Notes under the pieces: generated by a model
Told to the model about the DNA's origin: nothing
The model's database searches: none
Seen by the model: the letters and a program-made list of their open reading frames with translations, nothing else
Source of the DNA: Rallus limicola
Taxonomy: Eukaryota; Chordata; Aves; Gruiformes; Rallidae
Direction: 5' to 3'
DNA length: 64,000 nucleotides
Assembly: GCA_022605955.1 (NCBI GenBank)
Contig: JAKCOZ010000250.1
Coordinates: 62,001 to 126,000 of the forward strand
Shown: positions 37,691-51,249 of the stretch, in pieces
How the letters are laid out: each line of letters opens with the position of its first letter
Position numbering within the stretch: the first letter of the stretch is position 1
Program-made: the position numbers and the translations under genes

Positions 37691-38098
37691 CTTTCCAGGC
37701 AAAGGAAAAGGCTGAGAGCCAAAGTGACAGGGTCTGCTCGTGTGTCCTCTTAGGAGGTTTCAGACAAGCTATGCCTTTCAGGCCTAGCTTCTTTACTTTG
37801 GGAGTTATTGCTGGACGTTTAGCATGTTTTGAACTGCAGTCTGCTAGGGCCGAGAAAAGCACGGTAGGAGGTTCCAGGCATGTTCCCTCTTTCCAGGCAA
37901 AGGAAAAGGCTGAGAGCCAAAGTGACAGGGTCTGCTCGTGTGTCCTGTTAGGAGGTTTCAGACAAGCTATGCCTTTCAGGCCTAGCTTCTTTACTTTGGG
38001 AGTTATTGCTGGACGTTTAGCATGTTTGAACTGCAGTCTGCTAGGGCCGAGAAAAGCACCGTAGGAGGTTCCAGGCATGTTCCCTCTTTCCAGGCAAA

Positions 38099-41000
38099 GG
38101 GATAAGGCTGAGAGCCAAAGTGACAGGGTCTGCTCGTGTGTCCTGTTAGGAGGTTTCAGACAAGCTATGCCTTTCAGGCCTAGCTTCTTTACTTTGGGAG
38201 TTATTGCTGGACGTTTAGCATGTTTTGAACTGCAGTCTGCTAGGGCCGAGAAAAGCACCGTAGGAGGTTCCAGGCATGTTCCCTCTTTCCAGGCAAAGGA
38301 AAAGGCTGAGAGCCAAAGTGACAGGGTCTGCTCGTGTGTCCTGTTAGGAGGTTTCAGACAAGCTATGCCTTTCAGGCCTAGCTTCTTTACTTTGGGAGTT
38401 ATTGCTGGATGTTTAGCATGTTTTGAACTGCAGTCTGCTAGGGCCGAGAAAAGCACCGTAGGAGGTTCCAGGCATGTTCCCTCTTTCCAGGCAAAGGAAA
38501 AGGCTGAGAGCCAAAGTGACAGGGTCTGCTCGTGTGTCCTGTTAGGAGGTTTCAGACAAGCTATGCCTTTCATGCCTAGCTTCTTTACTTTGGGAGTTAT
38601 TGCTGGACGTTTAGCATGTTTTGAACTGCAGTCTGCTAGGGCCGAGAAAAGCACCGTAGGAGGTTCCAGGCATTTCCCTCTTTCCAGGCAAAGGAAAAGG
38701 CTGAGAGCCAAAGTGACAGGGTCTGCTCGTGTGTCCTGTTAGGAGGTTTCAGACAAGCTATGCCTTTCAGGCCTAGCTTCTTTACTTTGGGAGTTATTGC
38801 TGGACGTTTCGCATGTTTTGAACTGCAGTCTGCTAGGGCCGAGAAAAGCACCGTAGGAGGTTCCAGGCATGTTCCCTCTTTCCAGGCAAAGGAAAAGGCT
38901 GAGAGCCAAAGTGACAGGGTCTGCTCGTGTGTCCTGTTAGGAGGTTTCAGACAAGCTATGCCTTTCAGGCCTAGCTTCTTTACTTTGGGAGTTATTGCTG
39001 GACGTTTAGCATGTTTTGAACTGCAGTCTGCTAGGGCCGAGAAAAGCACCGTAGGAGGTTCCAGGCATGTTCCCTCTTTCCAGGCAAAGGAAAAGGCTGA
39101 GAGCCAAAGTGACAGGGTCTGCTCGTGTGTCCTGTTAGGAGGTTTCAGACAAGCTATGCCTTTCAGGCCTAGCTTCTTTACTTTGGGAGTTATTGCTGGA
39201 CGTTTAGCATGTTTTGAACTGCAGTCTGCTAGGGCCGAGAAAAGCACCGTAGGAGGTTCCAGGCATGTTCCCTCTTTCCAGGCAAAGGAAAAGGCTGAGA
39301 GCCAAAGTGACAGGGTCTGCTCGTGTGTCCTGTTAGGAGGTTTCAGACAAGCTATGCCTTTCAGGCCTAGCTTCTTTACTTTGGGAGTTATTGCTGGACG
39401 TTTAGCATGTTTGGAACTGCAGTCTGCTAGGGCCGAGAAAAGCACCGTAGGAGGTTCCAGGCATGTTCCCTCTTTCCAGGCAAAGTAAAAGGCTGAGAGC
39501 CAAAGTGACAGGGTCTGCTCGTGTGTCCTGTTAGGAGGTTTCAGACAAGCTATGCCTTTCAGGCCTAGCTTCTTTACTTTGGGAGTTATTGCTGGACGTT
39601 TAGCATGTTTTGAACTGCAGTCTGCTAGGGCCGAGAAAAGCACCGTAGGAGGTTCCAGGCATGTTCCCTCTTTCCAGGCAAAGGAAAAGGCTGAGAGCAA
39701 AAGTGACAGGGTCTGCTCGTGTGTCCTGTTAGGAGGTTTCAGACAAGCTATGCCTTTCAGGCCTAGCTTCTTTACTTTGGGAGTTATTGCTGGACGTTTA
39801 GCATGTTTTGAACTGCAGTCTGCTAGGGCCGAGAAAAGCACCGTAGGAGGTTCCAGGCATGTTCCCTCTTTCCAGGCAAAGGAAAAGGCTGAGAGCCAAA
39901 GTGACAGGGTCTGCTCGTGTGTCCTGTTAGGAGGTTTCAGACAAGCTATGCCTTTCAGGCCTAGCTTCTTTACTTTGGGAGTTATTGCTGGACGTTTCGC
40001 ATGTTTTGAACTGCAGTCTGCTAGGGCCGAGAAAAGCACCGTAGGAGGTTCCAGGCATGTTCCCTCTTTCCAGGCAAAGGAAAAGGCTGAGAGCCAAAGT
40101 GACAGGGTCTGCTCGTGTGTCCTGTTAGGAGGTTTCAGACAAGCTATGCCTTTCAGGCCTAGCTTCTTTACTTTGGGAGTTATTGCTGGACGTTTAGCAT
40201 GTTTTGAACTGCAGTCTGCTAGGGCCGAGAAAAGCACCGTAGGAGGTTCCAGGCATGTTCCCTCTTTCCAGGCAAAGGAAAAGTCTGAGAGCCAAAGTGA
40301 CAGGGTCTGCTCGTGTGTCCTGTTAGGAGGTTTCAGACAAGCTATGCCTTTCAGGCCTAGCTTCTTTACTTTGGGAGTTATTGCTGGACGTTTAGCATGT
40401 TTTGAACTGCAGTCTGCTAGGGCCGAGAAAAGCACCGTAGGAGGTTCCAGGCATGTTCCCTCTTTCCAGGCAAAGGAAAAGGCTGAGAGCCAAAGTGACA
40501 GGGTCTGCTCGTGTGTCCTGTTAGGAGGTTTCAGACAAGCTATGCCTTTCAGGCCTAGCTTCTTTACTTTGGGAGTTATTGCTGGACGTTTAGCATGTTT
40601 TGAACTGCAGTCTGCTAGGGCCGAGAAAAGCACCGTAGGAGGTTCCAGGCATGTTCCCTCTTTCCAGGCAAAGGAAAAGGCTGAGAGCCAAAGTGACAGG
40701 GTCTGCTCGTGTGTCCTGTTAGGAGGTTTCAGACAAGCTATGCCTTTCAGGCCTAGCTTCTTTACTTTGGGAGTTATTGCTGGACGTTTCGCATGTTTTG
40801 AACTGCAGTCTGCTAGGGCCGAGAAAAGCACCGTAGGAGGTTCCAGGCATGTTCCCTCTTTCCAGGCAAAGGAAAAGGCTGAGAGCCAAAGTGACAGGGT
40901 CTGCTCGTGTGTCCTGTTAGGAGGTTTCAGACAAGCTATGCCTTTCAGGCCTAGCTTCTTTACTTTGGGAGTTATTGCTGGACGTTTAGCATGTTTTGAA

Positions 41001-41376
41001 CTGCAGTCTGCTAGGGCCGAGAAAAGCACCGTAGGAGGTTCCAGGCATGTTCCCTCTTTCCAGGCAAAGGAAAAGTCTGAGAGCCAAAGTGACAGGGTCT
41101 GCTCGTGTGTCCTGTTAGGAGGTTTCAGACAAGCTATGCCTTTCAGGCCTAGCTTCTTTACTTTGGGAGTTATTGCTGGACGTTTAGCATGTTTTGAATT
41201 GCAGTCTGCTAGGGCCGAGAAAAGCACCGTAGGAGGTTCCAGGCATGTTCCCTCTTTCCAGGCAAAGGAAAAGGCTGAGAGCCAAAGTGACAGGGTCTGC
41301 TCGTGTGTCCTGTTAGGAGGTTTCAGACAAGCTATGCCTTTCAGGCCTAGCTTCTTTACTTTGGGAGTTATTGCTG
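38099..41376. repeat. 4- and 6-monomer HOR marked by 'gtttCgcatg'
   Basis: After the last 'gggataa' marker (38,099) the array is nearly indel-free. 'gacgtttCgcatg' occurs at 38,810, 39,998 and 40,790, spaced 1,188 bp (six monomers) and 792 bp (four monomers). In the last two copies the next monomer but one boundary carries 'aaaagTctgag' at 40,284 and 41,076, again 792 bp apart. The block ends at an inserted A in 'ctggaacggttagc' near 41,376, which also marks the start of the long indel-free part. Confidence 0.8.
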
Positions 41377-44300
41377 GAACGGTTAGCATGTTTTGAACTG
41401 CAGTCTGCTAGGGCCGAGAAAAGCACCGTAGGAGGTTCCAGGCATGTTCCCTCTTTCCAGGCAAAGGAAAAGGCTGAGAGCCAAAGTGACAGGGTCTGCT
41501 CGTGTGTCCTGTTAGGAGGTTTCAGACAAGCTATGCCTTTCAGGCCTAGCTTCTTTACTTTGGGAGTTATTGCTGGACGTTTAGCATGTTTTGAACTGCA
41601 GTCTGCTAGGGCCGAGAAAAGCACCGTAGGAGGTTCCAGGCATGTTCCCTCTTTCCAGGCAAAGGAAAAGGCTGAGAGCCAAAGTGACAGGGTCTGCTCG
41701 TGTGTCCTGTTAGGAGGTTTCAGACAAGCTATGCCTTTCAGGCCTAGCTTCTTTACTTTGGCAGTTATTGCTGGACGTTTAGCATGTTTTGAACTGCAGT
41801 CTGCTAGGGCCGAGAAAAGCACCGTAGGAGGTTCCAGGCATGTTCCCTCTTTCCAGGCAAAGGAAAAGGCTGAGAGCCAAAGTGACAGGGTCTGCTCGTG
41901 TGTCCTGTTAGGAGGTTTCAGACAAGCTATGCCTTTCAGGCCTAGCTTCTTTACTTTGGGAGTTATTGCTGGACGTTTAGCATGTTTTGAACTGCAGTCT
42001 GCTAGGGCCGAGAAAAGCACCGTAGGAGGTTCCAGGCATGTTCCCTCTTTCCAGGCAAAGGAAAAGGCTGAGAGCCAAAGTGACAGGGTCTGCTCGTGTG
42101 TCCTGTTAGGAGGTTTCAGACAAGCTATGCCTTTCAGGCCTAGCTTCTTTACTTTGGCAGTTATTGCTGGACGTTTAGCATGTTTTGAACTGCAGTCTGC
42201 TAGGGCCGAGAAAAGCACCGTAGGAGGTTCCAGGCATGTTCCCTCTTTCCAGGCAAAGGAAAAGGCTGAGAGCCAAAGTGACAGGGTCTGCTCGTGTGTC
42301 CTGTTAGGAGGTTTCAGACAAGCTATGCCTTTCAGGCCTAGCTTCTTTACTTTGGGAGTTATTGCTGGACGTTTAGCATGTTTTGAACTGCAGTCTGCTA
42401 GGGCCGAGAAAAGCACCGTAGGAGGTTCCAGGCATGTTCCCTCTTTCCAGGCAAAGGAAAAGGCTGAGAGCCAAAGTGACAGGGTCTGCTCGTGTGTCCT
42501 CTTAGGAGGTTTCAGACAAGCTATGCCTTTCAGGCCTAGCTTCTTTACTTTGGGAGTTATTGCTGGACGTTTAGCATGTTTTGAACTGCAGTCTGCTAGG
42601 GCCGAGAAAAGCACCGTAGGAGGTTCCAGGCATGTTCCCTCTTTCCAGGCAAAGGAAAAGGCTGAGAGCCAAAGTGACAGGGTCTGCTCGTGTGTCCTGT
42701 TAGGAGGTTTCAGACAAGCTATGCCTTTCAGGCCTAGCTTCTTTACTTTGGGAGTTATTGCTGGACGTTTAGCATGTTTTGAACTGCAGTCTGCTAGGGC
42801 CGAGAAAAGCACCGTAGGAGGTTCCAGGCATGTTCCCTCTTTCCAGGCAAAGGAAAAGGCTGAGAGCCAAAGTGACAGGGTCTGCTCGTGTGTCCTGTTA
42901 GGAGGTTTCAGACAAGCTATGCCTTTCAGGCCTAGCTTCTTTACTTTGGCAGTTATTGCTGGACGTTTAGCATGTTTTGAACTGCAGTCTGCTAGGGCTG
43001 AGAAAAGCACCGTAGGAGGTTCCAGGCATGTTCCCTCTTTCCAGGCAAAGGAAAAGGCTGAGAGCCAAAGTGACAGGGTCTGCTCGTGTGTCCTGTTAGG
43101 AGGTTTCAGACAAGCTATGCCTTTCAGGCCTAGCTTCTTTACTTTGGGAGTTATTGCTGGACGTTTAGCATGTTTTGAACTGCAGTCTGCTAGGGCCGAG
43201 AAAAGCACCGTAGGAGGTTCCAGGCATGTTCCCTCTTTCCAGGCAAAGGAAAAGGCTGAGAGCCAAAGTGACAGGGTCTGCTCGTGTGTCCTGTTAGGAG
43301 GTTTCAGACAAGCTATGCCTTTCAGGCCTAGCTTCTTTACTTTGGGAGTTATTGCTGGACGTTTAGCATGTTTTGAACTGCAGTCTGCTAGGGCCGAGAA
43401 AAGCACCGTAGGAGGTTCCAGGCATGTTCCCTCTTTCCAGGCAAAGGAAAAGGCTGAGAGCCAAAGTGACAGGGTCTGCTCGTGTGTCCTGTTAGGAGGT
43501 TTCAGACAAGCTATGCCTTTCAGGCCTAGCTTCTTTACTTTGGGAGTTATTGCTGGACGTTTAGCATGTTTTGAACTGCAGTCTGCTAGGGCCGAGAAAA
43601 GCACCGTAGGAGGTTCCAGGCATGTTCCCTCTTTCCAGGCAAAGGAAAAGGCTGAGAGCCAAAGTGACAGGGTCTGCTCGTGTGTCCTGTTAGGAGGTTT
43701 CAGACAAGCTATGCCTTTCAGGCCTAGCTTCTTTACTTTGGGAGTTATTGCTGGACGTTTAGCATGTTTTGAACTGCAGTCTGCTAGGGCCGAGAAAAGC
43801 ACCGTAGGAGGTTCCAGGCATGTTCCCTCTTTCCAGGCAAAGGAAAAGGCTGAGAGCCAAAGTGACAGGGTCTGCTCGTGTGTCCTGTTAGGAGGTTTCA
43901 GACAAGCTATGCCTTTCAGGCCTAGCTTCTTTACTTTGGCAGTTATTGCTGGACGTTTAGCATGTTTTGAACTGCAGTCTGCTAGGGCCGAGAAAAGCAC
44001 CGTAGGAGGTTCCAGGCATGTTCCCTCTTTCCAGGCAAAGGAAAAGGCTGAGAGCCAAAGTGACAGGGTCTGCTCGTGTGTCCTGTTAGGAGGTTTCAGA
44101 CAAGCTATGCCTTTCAGGCCTAGCTTCTTTACTTTGGGAGTTATTGCTGGACGTTTAGCATGTTTTGAACTGCAGTCTGCTAGGGCCGAGAAAAGCACCG
44201 TAGGAGGTTCCAGGCATGTTCCCTCTTTCCAGGCAAAGGAAAAGGCTGAGAGCCAAAGTGACAGGGTCTGCTCGTGTGTCCTGTTAGGAGGTTTCAGACA

Positions 44301-47300
44301 AGCTATGCCTTTCAGGCCTAGCTTCTTTACTTTGGGAGTTATTGCTGGACGTTTAGCATGTTTTGAACTGCAGTCTGCTAGGGCCGAGAAAAGCACCGTA
44401 GGAGGTTCCAGGCATGTTCCCTCTTTCCAGGCAAAGGAAAAGGCTGAGAGCCAAAGTGACAGGGTCTGCTCGTGTGTCCTGTTAGGAGGTTTCAGACAAG
44501 CTATGCCTTTCAGGCCTAGCTTCTTTACTTTGGGAGTTATTGCTGGACGTTTAGCATGTTTTGAACTGCAGTCTGCTAGGGCCGAGAAAAGCACCGTAGG
44601 AGGTTCCAGGCATGTTCCCTCTTTCCAGGCAAAGGAAAAGGCTGAGAGCCAAAGTGACAGGGTCTGCTCGTGTGTCCTGTTAGGAGGTTTCAGACAAGCT
44701 ATGCCTTTCAGGCCTAGCTTCTTTACTTTGGCAGTTATTGCTGGACGTTTAGCATGTTTTGAACTGCAGTCTGCTAGGGCCGAGAAAAGCACCGTAGGAG
44801 GTTCCAGGCATGTTCCCTCTTTCCAGGCAAAGGAAAAGGCTGAGAGCCAAAGTGACAGGGTCTGCTCGTGTGTCCTGTTAGGAGGTTTCAGACAAGCTAT
44901 GCCTTTCAGGCCTAGCTTCTTTACTTTGGGAGTTATTGCTGGACGTTTAGCATGTTTTGAACTGCAGTCTGCTAGGGCCGAGAAAAGCACCGTAGGAGGT
45001 TCCAGGCATGTTCCCTCTTTCCAGGCAAAGGAAAAGGCTGAGAGCCAAAGTGACACGGTCTGCTCGTGTGTCCTGTTTGGAGGTTTCAGACAAGCTACGC
45101 CTTTCAGGCCTAGCTTCTTTACTTTGGCAGTTATTGCTGGACGTTTAGCATGTTTTGAACTGCAGTCTGCTAGGGCCGAGAAAAGCACCGTAGGAGGTTC
45201 CAGGCATGTTCCCTCTTTCCAGGCAAAGGAAAAGGCTGAGAGCCAAAGTGACAGGGGCTGCTCGTGTGTCCTGTTAGGAGGTTTCAGACAAGCTATGCCT
45301 TTCAGGCCTAGCTTCTTTACTTTGGGAGTTATTGCTGGACGGTTAGCATGTTTTGAACTGCAGTCTGCTAGGGCCGAGAAAAGCACCGTAGGAGGTTCCA
45401 GGCATGTTCCCTCTTTCCAGGCAAAGGAAAAGGCTGAGAGCCAAAGTGACAGGGTCTGCTCGTGTGTCCTGTTAGGAGGTTTCAGACAAGCTATGCCTTT
45501 CAGGCCTAGCTTCTTTACTTTGGCAGTTATTGCTGGACGTTTAGCATGTTTTGAACTGCAGTCTGCTAGGGCCGAGAAAAGCACCGTAGGAGGTTCCAGG
45601 CATGTTCCCTCTTTCCAGGCAAAGGAAAAGGCTGAGAGCCAAAGTGACAGGGGCTGCTCGTGTGTCCTGTTAGGAGGTTTCAGACAAGCTATGCCTTTCA
45701 GGCCTAGCTTCTTTACTTTGGGAGTTATTGCTGGACGTTTAGCATGTTTTGAACTGCAGTCTGCTAGGGCCGAGAAAAGCACCGTAGGAGGTTCCAGGAT
45801 TGTTCCCTCTTTCCAGGCAAAGGAAAAGGCTGAGAGCCAAAGTGACAGGGTCTGCTCGTGTGTCCTGTTAGGAGGTTTCAGACAAGCTATGCCTTTCAGG
45901 CCTAGCTTCTTTACTTTGGGAGTTATTGCTGGACGTTTAGCATGTTTTGAACTGCAGTCTGCTAGGGCCGAGAAAAGCACCGTAGGAGGTTCCAGGCATG
46001 TTCCCTCTTTCCAGGCAAAGGAAAAGGCTGAGAGCCAAAGTGACAGGGTCTGCTCGTGTGTCCTGTTAGGAGGTTTCAGACAAGCTATGCCTTTCAGGCC
46101 TAGCTTCTTTACTTTGGGAGTTATTGCTGGACGTTTAGCATGTTTTGAACTGCAGTCTGCTAGGGCCGAGAAAAGCACCGTAGGAGGTTCCAGGCATGTT
46201 CCCTCTTTCCAGGCAAAGGAAAAGGCTGAGAGCCAAAGTGACAGGGTCTGCTCGTGTGTCCTGTTAGGAGGTTTCAGACAAGCTATGCCTTTCAGGCCTA
46301 GCTTCTTTACTTTGGGAGTTATTGCTGGACGTTTAGCATGTTTTGAACTGCAGTCTGCTAGGGCCGAGAAAAGCACCGTAGGAGGTTCCAGGCATGTTCC
46401 CTCTTTCCAGGCAAAAGAAAAGGCTGAGAGCCAAAGTGACAGGGTCTGCTCGTGTGTCCTGTTAGGAGGTTTCAGACAAGCTATGCCTTTCAGGCCTAGC
46501 TTCTTTACTTTGGGAGTTATTGCTGGACGTTTAGCATGTTTTGAACTGCAGTCTGCTAGGGCCGAGAAAAGCACCGTAGGAGGTTCCAGGCATGTTCCCT
46601 CTTTCCAGGCAAAGGAAAAGGCTGAGAGCCAAAGTGACAGGGTCTGCTCGTGTGTCCTCTTAGGAGGTTTCAGACAAGCTATGCCTTTCAGGCCTAGCTT
46701 CTTTACTTTGGGAGTTATTGCTGGACGTTTAGCATGTTTTGAACTGCAGTCTGCTAGGGCCGAGAAAAGCACCGTAGGAGGTTCCAGGCATGTTCCCTCT
46801 TTCCAGGCAAAGGAAAAGGCTGAGAGCCAAAGTGAAAGGGTCTGCTCGTGTGTCCTGTTAGGAGGTTTCAGACAAGCTATGCCTTTCAGGCCTAGCTTCT
46901 TTACTTTGGGAGTTATTGCTGGACGTTTAGCATGTTTTGAACTGCAGTCTGCTAGGGCCGAGAAAAGCACCGTAGGAGGTTCCAGGCATGTTCCCTCTTT
47001 CCAGGCAAAGGAAAAGGCTGAGAGCCAAAGTGACAGGGTCTGCTCGTGTGTCCTGTTAGGAGGTTTCAGACAAGCTATGCCTTTCAGGCCTAGCTTCTTT
47101 ACTTTGGGAGTTATTGCTGGACGTTTAGCATGTTTTGAACTGCAGTCTGCTAGGGCCGAGAAAAGCACCGTAGGAGGTTCCAGGCATGTTCCCTCTTTCC
47201 AGGCAAAGGAAAAGGCTGAGAGCCAAAGTGACAGGGTCTGCTCGTGTGTCCTGTTAGGAGGTTTCAGACAAGCTATGCCTTTCAGGCCTAGCTTCTTTAC

Positions 47301-50300
47301 TTTGGGAGTTATTGCTGGACGTTTAGCATGTTTTGAACTGCAGTCTGCTAGGGCCGAGAAAAGCACCGTAGGAGGTTCCAGGCATGTTCCCTCTTTCCAG
47401 GCAAAGGAAAAGGCTGAGAGCCAAAGTGACAGGGTCTGCTCGTGTGTCCTGTTAGGAGGTTTCAGACAAGCTATGCCTTTCAGGCCTAGCTTCTTTACTT
47501 TGGGAGTTATTGCTGGACGTTTAGCATGTTTTGAACTGCAGTCTGCTAGGGCCGAGAAAAGCACCGTAGGAGGTTCCAGGCATGTTCCCTCTTTCCAGGC
47601 AAAGGAAAAGGCTGAGAGCCAAAGTGACAGGGTCTGCTCGTGTGTCCTGTTAGGAGGTTTCAGACAAGCTATGTCTTTCAGGCCTAGCTTCTTTACTTTG
47701 GGAGTTATTGCTGGACGTTTAGCATGTTTTGAACTGCAGTCTGCTAGGGCCGAGAAAAGCACCGTAGGAGGTTCCAGGCATGTTCCCTCTTTCCAGGCAA
47801 AGGAAAAGGCTGAGAGCCAAAGTGACAGGGGCTGCTCGTGTGTCCTGTTAGGAGGTTTCAGACAAGCTATGCCTTTCAGGCCTAGCTTCTTTACTTTGGG
47901 AGTTATTGCTGGACGTTTAGCATGTTTTGAACTGCAGTCTGCTAGGGCCGAGAAAAGCACCGTAGGAGGTTCCAGGCATGTTCCCTCTTTCCAGGCAAAG
48001 GAAAAGGCTGAGAGCCAAAGTGACAGGGTCTGCTCGTGTGTCCTGTTAGGAGGTTTCAGACAAGCTATGCCTTTCATGCCTAGCTTCTTTACTTTGGGAG
48101 TTATTGCTGGACGTTTAGCATGTTTTGAACTGCAGTCTGCTAGGGCCGAGAAAAGCACCGTAGGAGGTTCCAGGCATGTTCCCTCTTTCCAGGCAAAGGA
48201 AAAGGCTGAGAGCCAAAGTGACAGGGTCTGCTCGTGTGTCCTGTTAGGAGGTTTCAGACAAGCTATGCCTTTCAGGCCTAGCTTCTTTACTTTGGGAGTT
48301 ATTGCTGGACGTTTAGCATGTTTTGAACTGCAGTCTGCTAGGGCCGAGAAAAGCACCGTAGGAGGTTCCAGGCATGTTCCCTCTTTCCAGGCAAAGGAAA
48401 AGGCTGAGAGCCAAAGTGACAGGGGCTGCTCGTGTGTCCTGTTAGGAGGTTTCAGACAAGCTATGCCTTTCAGGCCTAGCTTCTTCACTTTGGGAGTTAT
48501 TGCTGGACGTTTAGCATGTTTTGAACTGCAGTCTGCTAGGGCTGAGAAAAGCACCGTAGGAGGTTCCAGGCATGTTCCCTCTTTCCAGGCAAAGGAAAAG
48601 GCTGAGAGCCAAAGTGACAGGGTCTGCTCGTGTGTCCTGTTAGGAGGTTTCAGACAAGCTATGCCTTTCAGGCCTAGCTTCTTTACTTTGGGAGTTATTG
48701 CTGGACGTTTAGCATGTTTTGAACTGCAGTCTGCTAGGGCCGAGAAAAGCACCGTAGGAGGTTCCAGGCATGTTCCCTCTTTCCAGGCAAAGGAAAAGGC
48801 TGAGAGCCAAAGTGACAGGGTCTGCTCGTGTGTCCTGTTAGGAGGTTTCAGACAAGCTATGCCTTTCAGGCCTAGCTTCTTTACTTTGGGAGTTATTGCT
48901 GGACGTTTAGCATGTTTTGAACTGCAGTCTGCTAGGGCCGAGAAAAGCACCGTAGGAGGTTCCAGGCATGTTCCCTCTTTCCAGGCAAAGGAAAAGGCTG
49001 AGAGCCAAAGTGACAGGGTCTGCTCGTGTGTCCTGTTAGGAGGTTTCAGACAAGCTATGCCTTTCAGGCCTAGCTTCTTTACTTTGGGAGTTATTGCTGG
49101 ACGTTTAGCATGTTTTGAACTGCAGTCTGCTAGGGCCGAGAAAAGCACCGTAGGAGGTTCCAGGCATGTTCCCTCTTTCCAGGCAAAGGAAAAGGCTGAG
49201 AGCCAAAGTGACAGGGTCTGCTCGTGTGTCCTGTTAGGAGGTTTCAGACAAGCTATGCCTTTCAGGCCTAGCTTCTTTACTTTGGCAGTTATTGCTGGAC
49301 GTTTAGCATGTTTTGAACTGCAGTCTGCTAGGGCCGAGAAAAGCACCGTAGGAGGTTCCAGGCATGTTCCCTCTTTCCAGGCAAAAGAAAAGGCTGAGAG
49401 CCAAAGTGACAGGGTCTGCTCGTGTGTCCTGTTAGGAGGTTTCAGACAAGCTATGCCTTTCAGGCCTAGCTTCTTTACTTTGGCAGTTATTGCTGGACGT
49501 TTAGCATGTTTTGAACTGCAGTCTGCTAGGGCCGAGAAAAGCACCGTAGGAGGTTCCAGGCATGTTCCCTCTTTCCAGGCAAAGGAAAAGGCTGAGAGCC
49601 AAAGTGACAGGGTCTGCTCGTGTGTCCTCTTAGGAGGTTTCAGACAAGCTATGCCTTTCAGGCCTAGCTTCTTTACTTTGGGAGTTATTGCTGGACGTTT
49701 AGCATGTTTTGAACTGCAGTCTGCTAGGGCCGAGAAAAGCACCGTAGGAGGTTCCAGGCATGTTCCCTCTTTCCAGGCAAAGGAAAAGGCTGAGAGCCAA
49801 AGTGACAGGGTCTGCTCGTGTGTCCTGTTAGGAGGTTTCAGACAAGCTATGCCTTTCAGGCCTAGCTTCTTTACTTTGGGAGTTATTGCTGGACGTTTAG
49901 CATGTTTTGAACTGCAGTCTGCTAGGGCCGAGAAAAGCACCGTAGGAGGTTCCAGGCATGTTCCCTCTTTCCAGGCAAAGGAAAAGGCTGAGAGCCAAAG
50001 TGACAGGGTCTGCTCGTGTGTCCTGTTAGGAGGTTTCAGACAAGCTATGCCTTTCAGGCCTAGCTTCTTTACTTTGGGAGTTATTGCTGGACGTTTAGCA
50101 TGTTTTGAACTGCAGTCTGCTAGGGCCGAGAAAAGCACCGTAGGAGGTTCCAGGCATGTTCCCTCTTTCCAGGCAAAGGAAAAGGCTGAGAGCCAAAGTG
50201 ACAGGGTCTGCTCGTGTGTCCTGTTAGGAGGTTTCAGACAAGCTATGCCTTTCAGGCCTAGCTTCTTTACTTTGGCAGTTATTGCTGGACGTTTAGCATG

Positions 50301-51249
50301 TTTTGAACTGCAGTCTGCTAGGGCCGAGAAAAGCACCGTAGGAGGTTCCAGGCATGTTCCCTCTTTCCAGGCAAAGGAAAAGGCTGAGAGCCAAAGTGAC
50401 AGGGTCTGCTCGTGTGTCCTGTTAGGAGGTTTCAGACAAGCTATGCCTTTCAGGCCTAGCTTCTTTACTTTGGGAGTTATTGCTGGACGTTTAGCATGTT
50501 TTGAACTGCAGTCTGCTAGGGCCGAGAAAAGCACCGTAGGAGGTTCCAGGCATGTTCCCTCTTTCCAGGCAAAGGAAAAGGCTGAGAGCCAAAGTGACAG
50601 GGTCTGCTCGTGTGTCCTGTTAGGAGGTTTCAGACAAGCTATGCCTTTCAGGCCTAGCTTCTTTACTTTGGCAGTTATTGCTGGACGTTTAGCATGTTTT
50701 GAACTGCAGTCTGCTAGGGCCGAGAAAAGCACCGTAGGAGGTTCCAGGCATGTTCCCTCTTTCCAGGCAAAGGAAAAGGCTGAGAGCCAAAGTGACAGGG
50801 TCTGCTCGTGTGTCCTGTTAGGAGGTTTCAGACAAGCTATGCCTTTCAGGCCTAGCTTCTTTACTTTGGGAGTTATTGCTGGACGTTTAGCATGTTTTGA
50901 ACTGCAGTCTGCTAGGGCCGAGAAAAGCACCGTAGGAGGTTCCAGGCATGTTCCCTCTTTCCAGGCAAAGGAAAAGGCTGAGAGCCAAAGTGACAGGGGC
51001 TGCTCGTGTGTCCTGTTAGGAGGTTTCAGACAAGCTATGCCTTTCAGGCCTAGCTTCTTTACTTTGGCAGTTATTGCTGGACGTTTAGCATGTTTTGAAC
51101 TGCAGTCTGCTAGGGCCGAGAAAAGCACCGTAGGAGGTTCCAGGCATGTTCCCTCTTTCCAGGCAAAGGAAAAGGCTGAGAGCCAAAGTGACAGGGTCTG
51201 CTCGTGTGTCCTGTTAGGAGGTTTCAGACAAGCTATGCCTTTCAGGCCT

